NCBI GenBank assembly: GCA_004554245.1
Contig: SFND01000020.1
Location: 1 to 36,071, forward strand
Length of the DNA: 36,071 bases
Reading direction: 5' to 3'
DNA from: Oribacterium sp.
GTDB taxonomy: Bacteria > Bacillota_A > Clostridia > Lachnospirales > Lachnospiraceae
Shown here piece by piece: positions 15,527-23,822 of the stretch. The notes below the pieces were generated by a model. The model had not been told where the DNA came from. It saw only the letters and a program-made list of their open reading frames with translations, and searched no databases. Each line of letters starts with the position of its first letter. The stretch's first letter is position 1. The position numbers and the translations under genes are program-made.

Positions 15527-17521
15527 TCACTCCTCGCCTTTTGACTTTTTCCGGATTTCTTCGATCTTATCGCGGTATTTCATCGCATCCTCGAAGTTGA
15601 GCTCCGCAGCAGCGGCACGCATCTTCTTCGACAGCTCACGGATCAGCTTCTCGATCTCCTGATGCGTCATCGACTCCACATCCTTCTCTATGCCATGCGG
15701 ATCATCCACATCGACGGCCTTTCCGATCGCGATCAGATCAGCGACCGCCTTATGGATCGTGGTCGGTGTGATACCGTGTGCTTCATTATACGCCATCTGG
15801 ATCTTCCGGCGTCGCTCGGTCTCATCGATCGTATGGCGCATGGAATCCGTGATGGTATCCGCGTACATGATGACATGGCCATCCGCATTACGCGCAGCAC
15901 GGCCGACCGTCTGGATGAGCGAGGTCTCCGAACGGAGGAAGCCCTCCTTATCCGCGTCGAGGATGGCGACGAGCGCGACCTCCGGGATATCGAGGCCCTC
16001 ACGGAGCAGGTTGATGCCGACCAGCACATCGAACTTATCGAGACGCATGTCACGGATGATGGACGCGCGCTCCAGGGTGTCGATGTCCGAGTGGAGGTAG
16101 CGTACGCGGATATCGGCGTCCTTCAGGTACTTCGTCAGGTCCTCCGCCATGCGCTTCGTCAGGGTCGTGACGAGAATCTTATGCTTTCCCTCGATCTCAC
16201 GATGGATCTGGGCGATCAGATCATCGATCTGTCCCTTCGTCGGACGCACCTCGATCTCCGGATCCAGCAGGCCGGTCGGACGGATGATCTGATCCGCCCG
16301 GAGAAGCTCATGCTCCGCCTCATACTCGCCCGGCGTCGCCGACACGAAGAGCATCTGATCGATCTTCTGCTCGAACTCCGTGAAATTCAGCGGACGGTTA
16401 TCGAGGGCCGATGGCAGACGGAAGCCGAAATCCACGAGCGTCTCCTTCCGGGAGAGGTTTCCGTTATACATGCCACGTACCTGCGGCAGTGTGACATGCG
16501 ACTCATCCACGATGACGAGATAATCATCCGGGAAGTAGTCCATGAGGGTATATGGCGGATCTCCCGGCTTTCCGAAGCTTAAGTGCCGGGTGTAGTTCTC
16601 GATGCCGGAGCAGAAGCCGGTCTCCTTCAGCATCTCGACATCATAGTTCGTCCGTTCCGCGATGCGCTGTGCCTCGATCAGCTTATCGTTATCCTTAAAG
16701 TAACGGACCTGCGCCTCCATCTCCTGCAGGATATTCTCGCACGCACGGTTCAGCTTCTCCTGCGGGATGACATACGGGCTCGCCGGATAGATGACGATGT
16801 GGTCCATGACCGCCGTCGCCTTCGCGGTGAGTGCATTGATCCTCGTGATGCGATCGACCTCATCACCGAAAAACTCGACGCGGTACGCCTCCTCGCCCTC
16901 CGACGCCGGGAACACGTCCACGACATCGCCCATCACGCGGAAGGTACCACGCTTGAAGTCGATGTCGTTCCGGTTATACTGGATATCGATCAGCTGACGG
17001 ATGAAGTGATCCCGGTCCTTCCGGGCACCGTTCCAGACGGAGATCGCCATGTTCGCATATTCCTTCGGCTCACCGAGACCGTAGATGCAGGAAACCGAGG
17101 ATACGACGATGACATCATCACGCTCGTTCAGGGAAGCCATCGCCGAGCAGCGCAGCTTATCGATCTCGTCATTGATATCCGAATCCTTCTCGATGTAGGT
17201 ATCGGTCGATGGCAGATACGCCTCCGGCTGATAATAATCATAGTAGGAAACGAAATACTCGACCGCGTTCTCCGGGAAGAACTCCTTCATCTCGGAATAC
17301 AGCTGTGCCGCCAGGGTCTTGTTATGTGAGATGATCAGTGTCGGCTTCTGCAGTCGCTGGATGATGTTCGCCATCGTAAAGGTCTTGCCGGAGCCGGTAA
17401 CACCGAGCAGGGTCTCGAACTGATTTCCCTGCTTGAAGCCGAGCGTCAGCTTTTCGATGGCCTGCGGCTGATCACCGGTCGGTGCATAGTCAGAATGAAG
17501 CTTGAATTCGTTGTGTTCCAT
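15527..17521 (-). CDS. uvrB: Excinuclease ABC subunit B
   Basis: 664 residues from the ATG at 17521, with GGAGGG 6-7 nt upstream (an in-frame TTG four codons earlier overlaps that site and is rejected). UvrB is the damage-verifying helicase-like subunit of nucleotide excision repair. Seen: Walker A GVTGSGKT (40-47); the beta-hairpin VSYYDYYQPEAY (91-102) that probes damaged strands; Walker B region LVIVDESHVTLPQ; the C-terminal helicase motifs (FVSATPGEYE, VGINLLREGLDIPEV, QTVGRAARN); and the C-terminal UVR motif (LNFEDAMKYRDKIEEI) that contacts UvrC. A LexA-like box overlaps the promoter. uvrA and uvrC are not beside it. Confidence 0.98.
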   Translation of the reverse strand: MEHNEFKLHSDYAPTGDQPQAIEKLTLGFKQGNQFETLLGVTGSGKTFTMANIIQRLQKPTLIISHNKTLAAQLYSEMKEFFPENAVEYFVSYYDYYQPEAYLPSTDTYIEKDSDINDEIDKLRCSAMASLNERDDVIVVSSVSCIYGLGEPKEYANMAISVWNGARKDRDHFIRQLIDIQYNRNDIDFKRGTFRVMGDVVDVFPASEGEEAYRVEFFGDEVDRITRINALTAKATAVMDHIVIYPASPYVIPQEKLNRACENILQEMEAQVRYFKDNDKLIEAQRIAERTNYDVEMLKETGFCSGIENYTRHLSFGKPGDPPYTLMDYFPDDYLVIVDESHVTLPQVRGMYNGNLSRKETLVDFGFRLPSALDNRPLNFTEFEQKIDQMLFVSATPGEYEAEHELLRADQIIRPTGLLDPEIEVRPTKGQIDDLIAQIHREIEGKHKILVTTLTKRMAEDLTKYLKDADIRVRYLHSDIDTLERASIIRDMRLDKFDVLVGINLLREGLDIPEVALVAILDADKEGFLRSETSLIQTVGRAARNADGHVIMYADTITDSMRHTIDETERRRKIQMAYNEAHGITPTTIHKAVADLIAIGKAVDVDDPHGIEKDVESMTHQEIEKLIRELSKKMRAAAAELNFEDAMKYRDKIEEIRKKSKGEE

Positions 17522-17544
17522 AGCGCCCTCCAAATCGTTTTTTC

Positions 17545-17580
17545 AGTATATCACAGAAGCGCTGCATTGAACACTTGTTT
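17545..17580 (-). promoter_or_regulatory. uvrB promoter with LexA-like operator
   Basis: Minus strand: TGTTCA (17568-17573), 17 nt, TATACT (17545-17550). The plus-strand sequence GAACACTTGTTT (17569-17580) fits the Gram-positive LexA box pattern GAAC-N4-GTTY and covers the -35, so LexA binding would block uvrB until DNA damage. Confidence 0.5.
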
Positions 17581-17609
17581 GGCGTGCTTTCAAGATTTTC
17601 TGTCATGGA

Positions 17610-17704
17610 CAGCAGAGGCCGGAGGGGCGGCAGCAGAAACACAGTACTCCGAGCTCGGAAGACTCTAAGTCGGGACCCCTAAGCGGCACTAGGCCCTCTG
17701 CTGC
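17610..17704. repeat. Dispersed intergenic repeat, copy A
   Basis: A 95-nt unit with inverted ends CAGCAGAGG (17610-17618) and CCTCTGCTG (17695-17703). Its 26-nt block 17676-17701 matches copy B (29128-29153) at 24 positions and copy D (22440-22464) at 24 of 25. A 14-nt GC-rich block (17619-17632) is identical to 29073-29086. Confidence 0.75.
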
Positions 17705-17840
17705 GTTCATGTCTTGCATAACCGATCGGTATTGGAACTCGGCAGATAATAATGTAGAGTTATGGGTGTAGAATTCTGATGTAGGCATTGGCCTGCGATT
17801 TAAATACAGAGAGCCGCAAAGGATGCGGGGAGGAATGTCG

Positions 17841-18935
17841 ATGAATGCAAAGATTGTGACGATACCGGGAGATGGCATCGGTCCGGAGATCGTGGCCGAG
17901 GCCCAGAAGGTGCTCGAGAAGGTAGCCGAGGTCTATGGTCACCAGTTTACGTTTGAGAAGGTGTTGATGGGCGGCTGCTCCATCGATGCATATGGTGAGC
18001 CGCTGACGGATGCGACGGTCGCGGCCTGCCAGTCCGCAGATGCCGTGCTCATGGGTTCGATCGGCGGCAAGGTGGGCCAGTCCCACTGGTATGAGCTGCC
18101 ACCGGAGAAGCGTCCGGAGGCCGGGCTTCTGAAGCTTCGGAAGTCCCTCGGACTGTTCTGCAATCTCCGCCCGGCGCATCTCTATCCGGAGCTTCGGAGG
18201 GCGTGTCCGCTGCGCGAGTCGATCGCGGAGCAGGGCTTCGACGTGATGATGGTGCGTGAGCTCACCGGTGGTCTCTACTTCGGCGCACGGAAAACCGAAA
18301 CCGTCGATGGTGAGGAGGTCGCAACCGATACACTCGTGTACCACGACTATGAAATCCGCCGGATCGCAAAGAAGGCCTGCGAGATCGCGGAGAAGCGTCA
18401 CGGTCACGTGACCTCCGTGGATAAGGCCAATGTTCTCGATTCGTCCAGACTGTGGCGGAAGGTCGTTACGGAAGTGGCGGCGGCGCATCCGGGTGTACAG
18501 CTCGAGCATGCACTCGTGGATTCCACGGCGATGCAGCTCGTTCGGAATCCGGGTCAGTTCGATGTTGTCGTGACCGAGAACATGTTCGGTGACATCCTCT
18601 CCGATGAGATGGCAGAGATCGCCGGCTCCCTCGGCATGCTGCCATCCGCTTCCCTCCGCGAGGACAGCTTCGGTCTCTATGAGCCGTCCGGCGGATCGGC
18701 ACCGGATATCGCCGGTCAGAACATCGCGAATCCGCTTGCGACGATTCTGAGCGCAGCGATGCTGCTCCGCTACTCACTGAATCTCACGAAGGAAGCCGAC
18801 GCCATCGAGGATGCGGTTGCCGAAGCACTTCGCACCGGCTTCCGCACCGGTGATATCATGGAAGATGACGTAGAGGGTCTCACCTGCCTGCACACCGACG
18901 AGATGGGGGATAAGATCGCCTCGCTCATCAGATAA
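17841..18935 (+). CDS. leuB: 3-isopropylmalate dehydrogenase
   Basis: 364 residues from the ATG at 17841, placed by GGAGG 7 nt upstream; ATGs at 17823 and 17835 lie too close to or ahead of that site. It oxidises and decarboxylates 3-isopropylmalate to 2-oxoisocaproate with NAD, the third step of leucine synthesis. Marks: KIVTIPGDGIGPEIV at the N-terminus, FCNLRPAHLYPEL (substrate arginines), VRELTGGLYFG, the TSVDKANVL motif with the catalytic Lys, DSTAMQLV and TENMFGDILSDE (metal-binding Asp residues), and PSGGSAPDIAGQNIANP. leuA, leuC and leuD are absent, so this is an orphan leuB with its own promoter and terminator; dicarboxylate relatives such as tartrate dehydrogenase are less likely. 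Confidence 0.93.
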   Translation: MNAKIVTIPGDGIGPEIVAEAQKVLEKVAEVYGHQFTFEKVLMGGCSIDAYGEPLTDATVAACQSADAVLMGSIGGKVGQSHWYELPPEKRPEAGLLKLRKSLGLFCNLRPAHLYPELRRACPLRESIAEQGFDVMMVRELTGGLYFGARKTETVDGEEVATDTLVYHDYEIRRIAKKACEIAEKRHGHVTSVDKANVLDSSRLWRKVVTEVAAAHPGVQLEHALVDSTAMQLVRNPGQFDVVVTENMFGDILSDEMAEIAGSLGMLPSASLREDSFGLYEPSGGSAPDIAGQNIANPLATILSAAMLLRYSLNLTKEADAIEDAVAEALRTGFRTGDIMEDDVEGLTCLHTDEMGDKIASLIR

Positions 18936-18958
18936 CGAAGCTTCCGAGCCCGAGTATA

Positions 18959-18989
18959 AAAAGAGGACTACCGCCGGCAGTCCTCTTTT
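18959..18989. terminator. Bidirectional terminator between leuB and the zinc-ribbon gene
   Basis: Perfect 11-bp stem (18959-18969 with 18979-18989), 9-nt loop, A4 on the left and T4 on the right. It is 24 nt after the leuB stop and 12 nt before the convergent stop codon. Confidence 0.9.
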
Positions 18990-19000
18990 CGTATACGTTT

Positions 19001-20185
19001 TTAATCCCCAAGCAGATAATACAGGAGCATGATGATCGCGATCACGGCGATCGTGGTCAGCGCTACCTTGATCCAGCTGATCGGCGTCTTGCCGGATACC
19101 TTTCCGGTCTGTCCGTTGACCATGAAACGATAGATCTTATCCTGGTAACGGAAGCAGGAGATCCATACCGGAAGCAGCAGATACTTATACGTTACATCGG
19201 CATACTTCGCCTCGATGCTGACTGAACGAACATCATCCGGGTTATGCTGATCACGGATATCATCTTCTGCAAGCTCATGCATCTCTTCATCCATGATGCT
19301 CTGCGCCTTCGGCCAGGCATCCGTCAGCTTCAGCGTATAACGCTCGGCCATAAAGCCGGCCAGATACTGCGGCTTGTATGGCTTCACATCATCTGTACGA
19401 TACGGCTCCACCGACTGAAGTATATTCTGATCATAGCGATCCGAAGCGGTCACCAGCACATCATCGAAGAAGTGCTCGATCTCGCCGCTGCAGCCATACC
19501 AGTCCGTGACGATCTCGGTTTTCCCATCGTCCTTTTTCACGGTACGGTTGATACCATACTCACCGGTATAGTCACCGCTTGCCTCTGCATCGAAGGTCCA
19601 GTACGGCACATACACGCCATGGAATTTATCCGGCTCCGCACTCTCCTTCGCCAGCTTCGGGCAGAAAAACTTATGCCCGATCCAGGTCTTAAAGAGCTCT
19701 GCCGCACGCCTTTGATCGACATCGAAGGTCACCACCCCACCCGGTGCCATGATCTTCTCTTTCTGATCGCCGGCTTCCATCACCTGGGTCGATCCGCAGT
19801 ACGGACAGACGTTTGCGATGGCGTTTGCGTCGTACATGATTTCCGCGCCACAGGACTTACAGATGACCGTCTTCGTCGCCGTACCCCAGTCGGTCGTCGC
19901 GGTGTCCTCCTTTCCGGTATAGGCATGCTCTGTCGCGACGAATCTGCCCTCATCATCGATCGTGCCGCTCTCCTTCGCTTCCTCCTCATGCTGGATCGCT
20001 TCGGTATAATCACAGTATGGGCACTTCAGCCCACCGGTCGATGGATCAAATTCGAGCGTTCCACCACACTGCGGGCACTTTCGATCCGTCTCCTGCAGGG
20101 TGTTCGTCATCGTGGTCTCGCGATCCTCGGCAGCGGATCCACTCGCGCGGTTCGTTACATTGGTATTCGCCTGTGCCGTCTGCAT
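19001..20185 (-). CDS. Double zinc-ribbon protein with C-terminal membrane anchor
   Basis: 394 residues from the ATG at 20185 (GGAGGG 6 nt upstream). Two zinc ribbons stand near the N-terminus: CPQC followed after about 15 residues by CPYC, and CKSC followed by CPYC, the second pair about 60 residues on; this resembles TFIIB-type zinc-ribbon proteins. A middle domain of about 200 residues contains YVPYWTFDAEASGDYTGEYG, a conserved-looking Trp/Tyr-rich patch. The last 25 residues are a hydrophobic helix ending at the C-terminus, so the protein is probably tail-anchored with the ribbons inside the cell. The family is known from genome annotation only; function unknown. It lies 171 nt behind the SPFH gene, which also carries zinc ribbons. 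Confidence 0.75.
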   Translation of the reverse strand: MQTAQANTNVTNRASGSAAEDRETTMTNTLQETDRKCPQCGGTLEFDPSTGGLKCPYCDYTEAIQHEEEAKESGTIDDEGRFVATEHAYTGKEDTATTDWGTATKTVICKSCGAEIMYDANAIANVCPYCGSTQVMEAGDQKEKIMAPGGVVTFDVDQRRAAELFKTWIGHKFFCPKLAKESAEPDKFHGVYVPYWTFDAEASGDYTGEYGINRTVKKDDGKTEIVTDWYGCSGEIEHFFDDVLVTASDRYDQNILQSVEPYRTDDVKPYKPQYLAGFMAERYTLKLTDAWPKAQSIMDEEMHELAEDDIRDQHNPDDVRSVSIEAKYADVTYKYLLLPVWISCFRYQDKIYRFMVNGQTGKVSGKTPISWIKVALTTIAVIAIIMLLYYLLGD

Positions 20186-20310
20186 CTCTGTCCCTCCTTC
20201 CATTCTCATATGTATCTTCGATCTCACATTCGTCTCTCAAAGAGAAGACTTCGGAGACGCTGTCGCAGAATCCACCCTCCGAATGCCCCTGTTTCAGATA
20301 CATATACAAA

Positions 20311-20336
20311 GTGCGATGTCCATTCGGACATCGCAC
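20311..20336 (-). terminator. Terminator of the SPFH gene
   Basis: Perfect 11-bp stem (20311-20321 with 20326-20336) with a 4-nt loop, 21 nt after the SPFH stop; only a short TTTGT follows on the minus strand, so it may leak into the zinc-ribbon gene. Confidence 0.65.
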
Positions 20337-20356
20337 CACAAATCTACTGCATCCGC

Positions 20357-21598
20357 TTACGCCTTCGGTGTTCCACAGTTCGAGCAGAAATTACCTGTAT
20401 TGCCCTGATGTCCGCACTTCGGGCAGGTCCAGGTCGACGGCTGTGGCTTCTGGCTTCCACAGTTCGAGCAGAAGTTGCCCGTATTCACGGTTCCACATGC
20501 ACAGGTCCAGCTGCCTGCCGGAGCAGCGGCAGCTACGCCAACACCTGCGGCCGCCGGTGACGGTGTCGTCGGCGGTGTCTGCTGCGGTGCGCCACCCATA
20601 CCATAGAGCTGCTGACTGTTCATTCCACCGACCATGTTCGCCATGTTCATACCGGCGAAGGCCAACATCGGTCCGGTCGCGGTATTGTTCGCCGCATCCT
20701 TCATCGCCTGTGCCTGCGCAGCTGCGATCGTTGCGGCTGCCATCGTCGGATCCTTCAGTGCTGCGTTCATCTGAAGCACCTTGATGCGCTCTGCATCCTC
20801 GTCCGAAATCGTCGCGGAGCTGAGACCGAAGGCTGCGATTTCGATACCGTAGTTCTGTCCCCAGGTATTCGAAAGCTCCACATCCAGTGCCCGTGCGATG
20901 TCATCTGCATGCGACGGAAGCTGTGAATAACGTACGCCCTGCTCGGATACAGCGGCGAATGCCGGCTGCAGTGCCGTAAGCAGCTCCGTCTTCAGCTGGC
21001 TGTCGATACGATCTCTCCGGAACTCATCGCTTACGTTTCCGCAGAGCTTCTTATAGAACAGGATCGGATCGGCCAGACGATATGCATACTCACCATGGCA
21101 ACGAACCGCAACATCGGTATCGAGGTTGATGTTTCGATCGATGATACGGAACGGAATCGGATTCTGTGTTCCATACTTGTTTCCGATGATGTCCTTCGTG
21201 TTGAAGAAGTAGATGCGCTGGTCCGTCGCGGTATCGCCTCCGAACGCCACACGCTTCTTCCATGTATTGAAGGAATCCACGATACCCTTCTTCAGTCCAC
21301 CATAGAAAATCGACGGCTCGGTCGACGCATCCCATACAAACTTACCCGGCTCGGCACTGACCTCTACGATCGCACCGTTGTCGACGATGATCATACACTG
21401 ACCTTCGTTCACCGCGATGATCGCGCCGTTCGTGATGAGGTTATCTGACTTCTTCGTATTAAATGCTCTTCTCGCCTGCCTCGCCTCGCCCTTCTTCATG
21501 AGGACGTCTTCTGTCAACGCATCGCAGTAAAAATATTCACGCCACTGATCCGAAAGAACAGATTCCGCAGCGCCTAAACCAACCTGTAAAAGGCCCAT
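20357..21598 (-). CDS. SPFH-domain protein with C-terminal zinc ribbons
   Basis: 413 residues from the ATG at 21598, preceded by AAGGAGGAAATAAT. It fits the COG4260-type SPFH/band-7 proteins often labelled virion core protein-like. The SPFH domain covers about residues 25-260 (FTNTKDIIGNKYGTQNPIPF-like segment, DTDVAVRCHGEYAYRLADP). An Ala-rich helical segment with MNAALKDPTMAAATIAAAQAQ follows, then a low-complexity Gly/Met/Pro/Ala linker, then two C-terminal zinc ribbons (CACG...CSNC and CPKC...CSNC). SPFH proteins form membrane-associated oligomeric cages. No membrane helix is evident, so attachment would be peripheral. With the next gene it forms an SPFH plus zinc-ribbon unit of unknown role, perhaps membrane stress. 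Confidence 0.82.
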   Translation of the reverse strand: MGLLQVGLGAAESVLSDQWREYFYCDALTEDVLMKKGEARQARRAFNTKKSDNLITNGAIIAVNEGQCMIIVDNGAIVEVSAEPGKFVWDASTEPSIFYGGLKKGIVDSFNTWKKRVAFGGDTATDQRIYFFNTKDIIGNKYGTQNPIPFRIIDRNINLDTDVAVRCHGEYAYRLADPILFYKKLCGNVSDEFRRDRIDSQLKTELLTALQPAFAAVSEQGVRYSQLPSHADDIARALDVELSNTWGQNYGIEIAAFGLSSATISDEDAERIKVLQMNAALKDPTMAAATIAAAQAQAMKDAANNTATGPMLAFAGMNMANMVGGMNSQQLYGMGGAPQQTPPTTPSPAAAGVGVAAAAPAGSWTCACGTVNTGNFCSNCGSQKPQPSTWTCPKCGHQGNTGNFCSNCGTPKA

Positions 21599-21624
21599 AT
21601 TATTTCCTCCTTTTCGATAATACT

Positions 21625-21644
21625 CCGTCGAAACGGTTTCACGG
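21625..21644. promoter_or_regulatory. Operator-like palindrome in the SPFH leader
   Basis: GAAACGGTTTC (21630-21640) is a perfect palindrome about one base, flanked by CCGT and ACGG. It lies between the -10 (21660) and the SPFH start codon, where a LacI-type or similar repressor would block transcription. It is close to but not a good match to the cre consensus. Confidence 0.35.
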
Positions 21645-21659
21645 CCATACTCTAGCTTT

Positions 21660-21688
21660 ATTATAAGCGAGAACGCGGAAACGCTCAA
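21660..21688 (-). promoter_or_regulatory. Sigma-A type promoter of the SPFH gene
   Basis: Minus strand: TTGAGC (21683-21688), 17 nt, TATAAT (21660-21665), 62 nt before the ATG. Confidence 0.65.
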
Positions 21689-21823
21689 TCAATATCGGTG
21701 AAATCGAGGAAATTAATTTCAACTCTATATTTTCAATGATCCTCCGCTTTTTCATCATTCCGGCATTCATCCAGGCGCTGCCGAAGAAGCGCCACTGTAC
21801 TGTGCTTCGTTTTCACGCACAGC

Positions 21824-21852
21824 TTGCGCACACCAGCGCTTTTTTCTATAAT
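21824..21852 (+). promoter_or_regulatory. Sigma-A type promoter of luxS
   Basis: TTGCGC (21824-21829), 17 nt, TATAAT (21847-21852), 43 nt before the luxS ATG. Confidence 0.6.
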
Positions 21853-21894
21853 AATTGAACTTACACACTACTATTCTCTTCCAGGAGGTACACC

Positions 21895-22374
21895 ATGGAA
21901 AAAATCGCAAGCTTTACCATCAATCACGAGAAGCTGGAGCCGGGCATCTACGTTTCCAGAAAAGATAAAGTCGGCGCCGAGACCCTGACGACCTTCGATC
22001 TTCGTATGACGAGACCGAATCGTGAGCCGGTCATGAATACCGCCGAGCTTCACACCATCGAGCACTTAGGTGCCACCTTCCTCCGAAACGACCCGGAATG
22101 GGCCGAGAAGACCATCTACTTCGGACCGATGGGCTGCCGCACCGGCTGTTACGTCATCTTCGCCGGCGATCTCAGCTCCCGCGACATCGTATCCGTCATC
22201 ACGCGTATGTTTGAGTTCATCCGCGACTTCCATGACCCGATCCCGGGCGCGGCACCTCGCGACTGCGGAAACTACCTCGACCAGAACCTCGGCATGGCAA
22301 ACTGGCTCGCGAAGCGCTACCTCGACGAAACGCTCTACGTGATCGATGACACGCATCTGGTGTATCCGGCCTAA
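21895..22374 (+). CDS. luxS: S-ribosylhomocysteine lyase (AI-2 synthase)
   Basis: 159 residues, full length. LuxS splits S-ribosylhomocysteine into homocysteine and DPD, the precursor of autoinducer-2, as part of the activated methyl cycle. The metal ligands are in place: His53 and His57 in ELHTIEHLGA, and Cys124 in PRDCGNY; the catalytic Cys81 stands in GPMGCRTGCY. CAGGAGG lies 7 nt before the ATG. It is monocistronic (pfs/mtnN and methionine genes are not adjacent) and runs straight into the long palindrome that separates it from brnQ. Confidence 0.97.
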   Translation: MEKIASFTINHEKLEPGIYVSRKDKVGAETLTTFDLRMTRPNREPVMNTAELHTIEHLGATFLRNDPEWAEKTIYFGPMGCRTGCYVIFAGDLSSRDIVSVITRMFEFIRDFHDPIPGAAPRDCGNYLDQNLGMANWLAKRYLDETLYVIDDTHLVYPA

Positions 22375-22380
22375 AGCAAG

Positions 22381-22601
22381 CATGGAGGCAGAAAGGTTTT
22401 TTTAGCCATTGCCTGCGGTGTTAAAAATCAAAAACGGAACCCTAAGTGGCACTAGGCCCTCTGCAAACGACTGAGTTTTCTTTATGAAAACTCAGTGTTG
22501 CAGAGGGTGCTAAGGAAAATAAATCCAAGTGCCACTAAGGGTTCCGTTTTAAGATTTTTATACATCCTCGGCAGAGTCACAAAAACCTTTCTGCCTCTAT
22601 G
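22381..22601. repeat. Long nested palindrome with two inverted repeat copies (copy D)
   Basis: A 221-nt inverted repeat built of four nested stems: 22381-22401 with 22581-22601 (20 of 21 match), 22431-22453 with 22528-22550 (22 of 23), 22457-22466 with 22498-22507 (10 of 10) and 22470-22480 with 22486-22496 (11 of 11) around the loop TTTAT. The left arm contains the repeat block shared with copies A and B; the right arm holds a second, inverted copy interrupted by about 20 nt. It fills the gap between the convergent genes luxS and brnQ and probably also ends both transcripts. Confidence 0.85.
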
Positions 22602-22666
22602 GTGCTTCTGCTGCCGGCCCTTCGAGGCCATGGCGAAACGAATAGCTTCCCCGCTCTTCTGACCGA

Positions 22667-23791
22667 TTACTCCGCCTGGCGCTTCTTCACGAGGCCGAAG
22701 ATCGTCACGGCGATGGCGATCGGACACATTACCTTCAGGACCGGGAAGGAGAAGCTCAGGATACGATACAGTCCGGCGCTGGAAATCACGAAGCTGAAGA
22801 TCGCGAAGCCGAACAGCCAGGTCTTATAGCTGATCTTCGGCACCAGCTTATGGAAATACTCCGAGCCGCTGGACAGCAGTCCGCAGCAGACGTTGAAGCA
22901 GGCGATGAAGAAGATGAGTCCGGCGATGATCTGTCCCGCCGCACCGAAGCACTGCTGGATCGCATACGACAGGATACCGGCACCGGTTTCCGTCTCGGTC
23001 AGGAGTCCCGGAACGCCACTCGAGATCGCACCGATATAGGAGGTTGCGAAATATACAAGAGCCAGCATGACACCGGCGATGAGCCCGGCCTTCACCGTTT
23101 CACCTGCGATCGCCCGACGATCATGCACACCGAAATCCTCGATGTTCATCGCGATGACGAGTCCGAAGTTGAGCGCCGCCAGGATATCCATCGTCTGATA
23201 ACCGGTCATGAAGCCGGTCATGATCGGATGCTCCTGATAGCCGATGGTGGATGGCGCTGCGACCGTCACCGGCAGCTTCATCACGGTTCCCACGAAGGTG
23301 ACGACGATCAGTATGACCAGAATCGGCGTCATGATTCTGCCCAGGATATCCTTCAGCTTATTCGGGTGCAGGGCCACGAAGGTCGCACCGGCGAAGAATA
23401 CCATGGAGTAGAGAATACGTGCCATCATGAGGACCGATCCGCTCTCAGACGGCAGGAACTGTGCGACCGCCATCTCGAAGGAAGTACTGCAGGTACGCGG
23501 GATCGCGACAAAGGGGCCGATCATCAGGCAGATGAGGACCGTAAACACTGATGCAAACACCGGATGGATCATCGAACCGAGCTTCACGAGATTATCATGC
23601 TTCGCGACGGCAGCGACGGCCAGAATCGGGAAGCAGACGGCGGTGATGGTCAGTCCGACCATCGCCAGAACCGTACTGCTTCCAGCCTGTGCGCCGAGAA
23701 GCGGTGGAAAAATCAGATTACCAGCGCCGAAGAACATAGAGAACAGCATGAAGCCGATCGTGATCGTCTGTCGAAATCCTAGTTTTTGCAT
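22667..23791 (-). CDS. brnQ: Branched-chain amino acid transporter, BrnQ/LIVCS family
   Basis: 374 residues. BrnQ carriers import leucine, isoleucine and valine with a cation. The N-terminus TITIGFMLFSMFFGAGNLIFPP is the family signature, and AIPRTCSTSFEMAV near residue 98 and the C-terminal stretch IIAGLIFFIACFNVCCGLLSSGSEYF also fit. About ten hydrophobic helices are visible. Most BrnQ proteins are about 430-450 residues with twelve helices; this one ends after FGLVKKRQAE and appears to lack the last pair. GAGGAGG lies 6 nt before the ATG. Own promoter; the palindrome copy D begins 65 nt beyond the stop. Whether the short form works is unknown. Confidence 0.9.
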   Translation of the reverse strand: MQKLGFRQTITIGFMLFSMFFGAGNLIFPPLLGAQAGSSTVLAMVGLTITAVCFPILAVAAVAKHDNLVKLGSMIHPVFASVFTVLICLMIGPFVAIPRTCSTSFEMAVAQFLPSESGSVLMMARILYSMVFFAGATFVALHPNKLKDILGRIMTPILVILIVVTFVGTVMKLPVTVAAPSTIGYQEHPIMTGFMTGYQTMDILAALNFGLVIAMNIEDFGVHDRRAIAGETVKAGLIAGVMLALVYFATSYIGAISSGVPGLLTETETGAGILSYAIQQCFGAAGQIIAGLIFFIACFNVCCGLLSSGSEYFHKLVPKISYKTWLFGFAIFSFVISSAGLYRILSFSFPVLKVMCPIAIAVTIFGLVKKRQAE

Positions 23792-23822
23792 AATTGCCTC
23801 CTCTAATAAAAAAATTATAGCA

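Larger units (their letters stand above)
17522..17840. other. Divergent intergenic region between uvrB and leuB
   Basis: 319 nt. Next to uvrB it holds the uvrB promoter and LexA-like box (17545-17580), then repeat copy A (17610-17704), then the leuB leader. The leader has a perfect 10-bp palindrome ACCGATCGGT at 17721-17730 next to TTGGAA (17733-17738), with only a weak -10 (TAGAGT, 17755-17760). No leucine leader peptide or T-box sequence was found. Confidence 0.6.

Noticed and set aside
17603..17878. Small minus-strand frame upstream of leuB
   Set aside because: It consists largely of repeat copy A read in frame; a similar peptide appears at copy B, which explains the likeness without a gene.
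22482..22727. 81-codon minus-strand frame covering the brnQ end and palindrome
   Set aside because: Low-quality frame through a palindromic repeat, overlapping brnQ, without a ribosome site; no BrnQ-like remnant in it.
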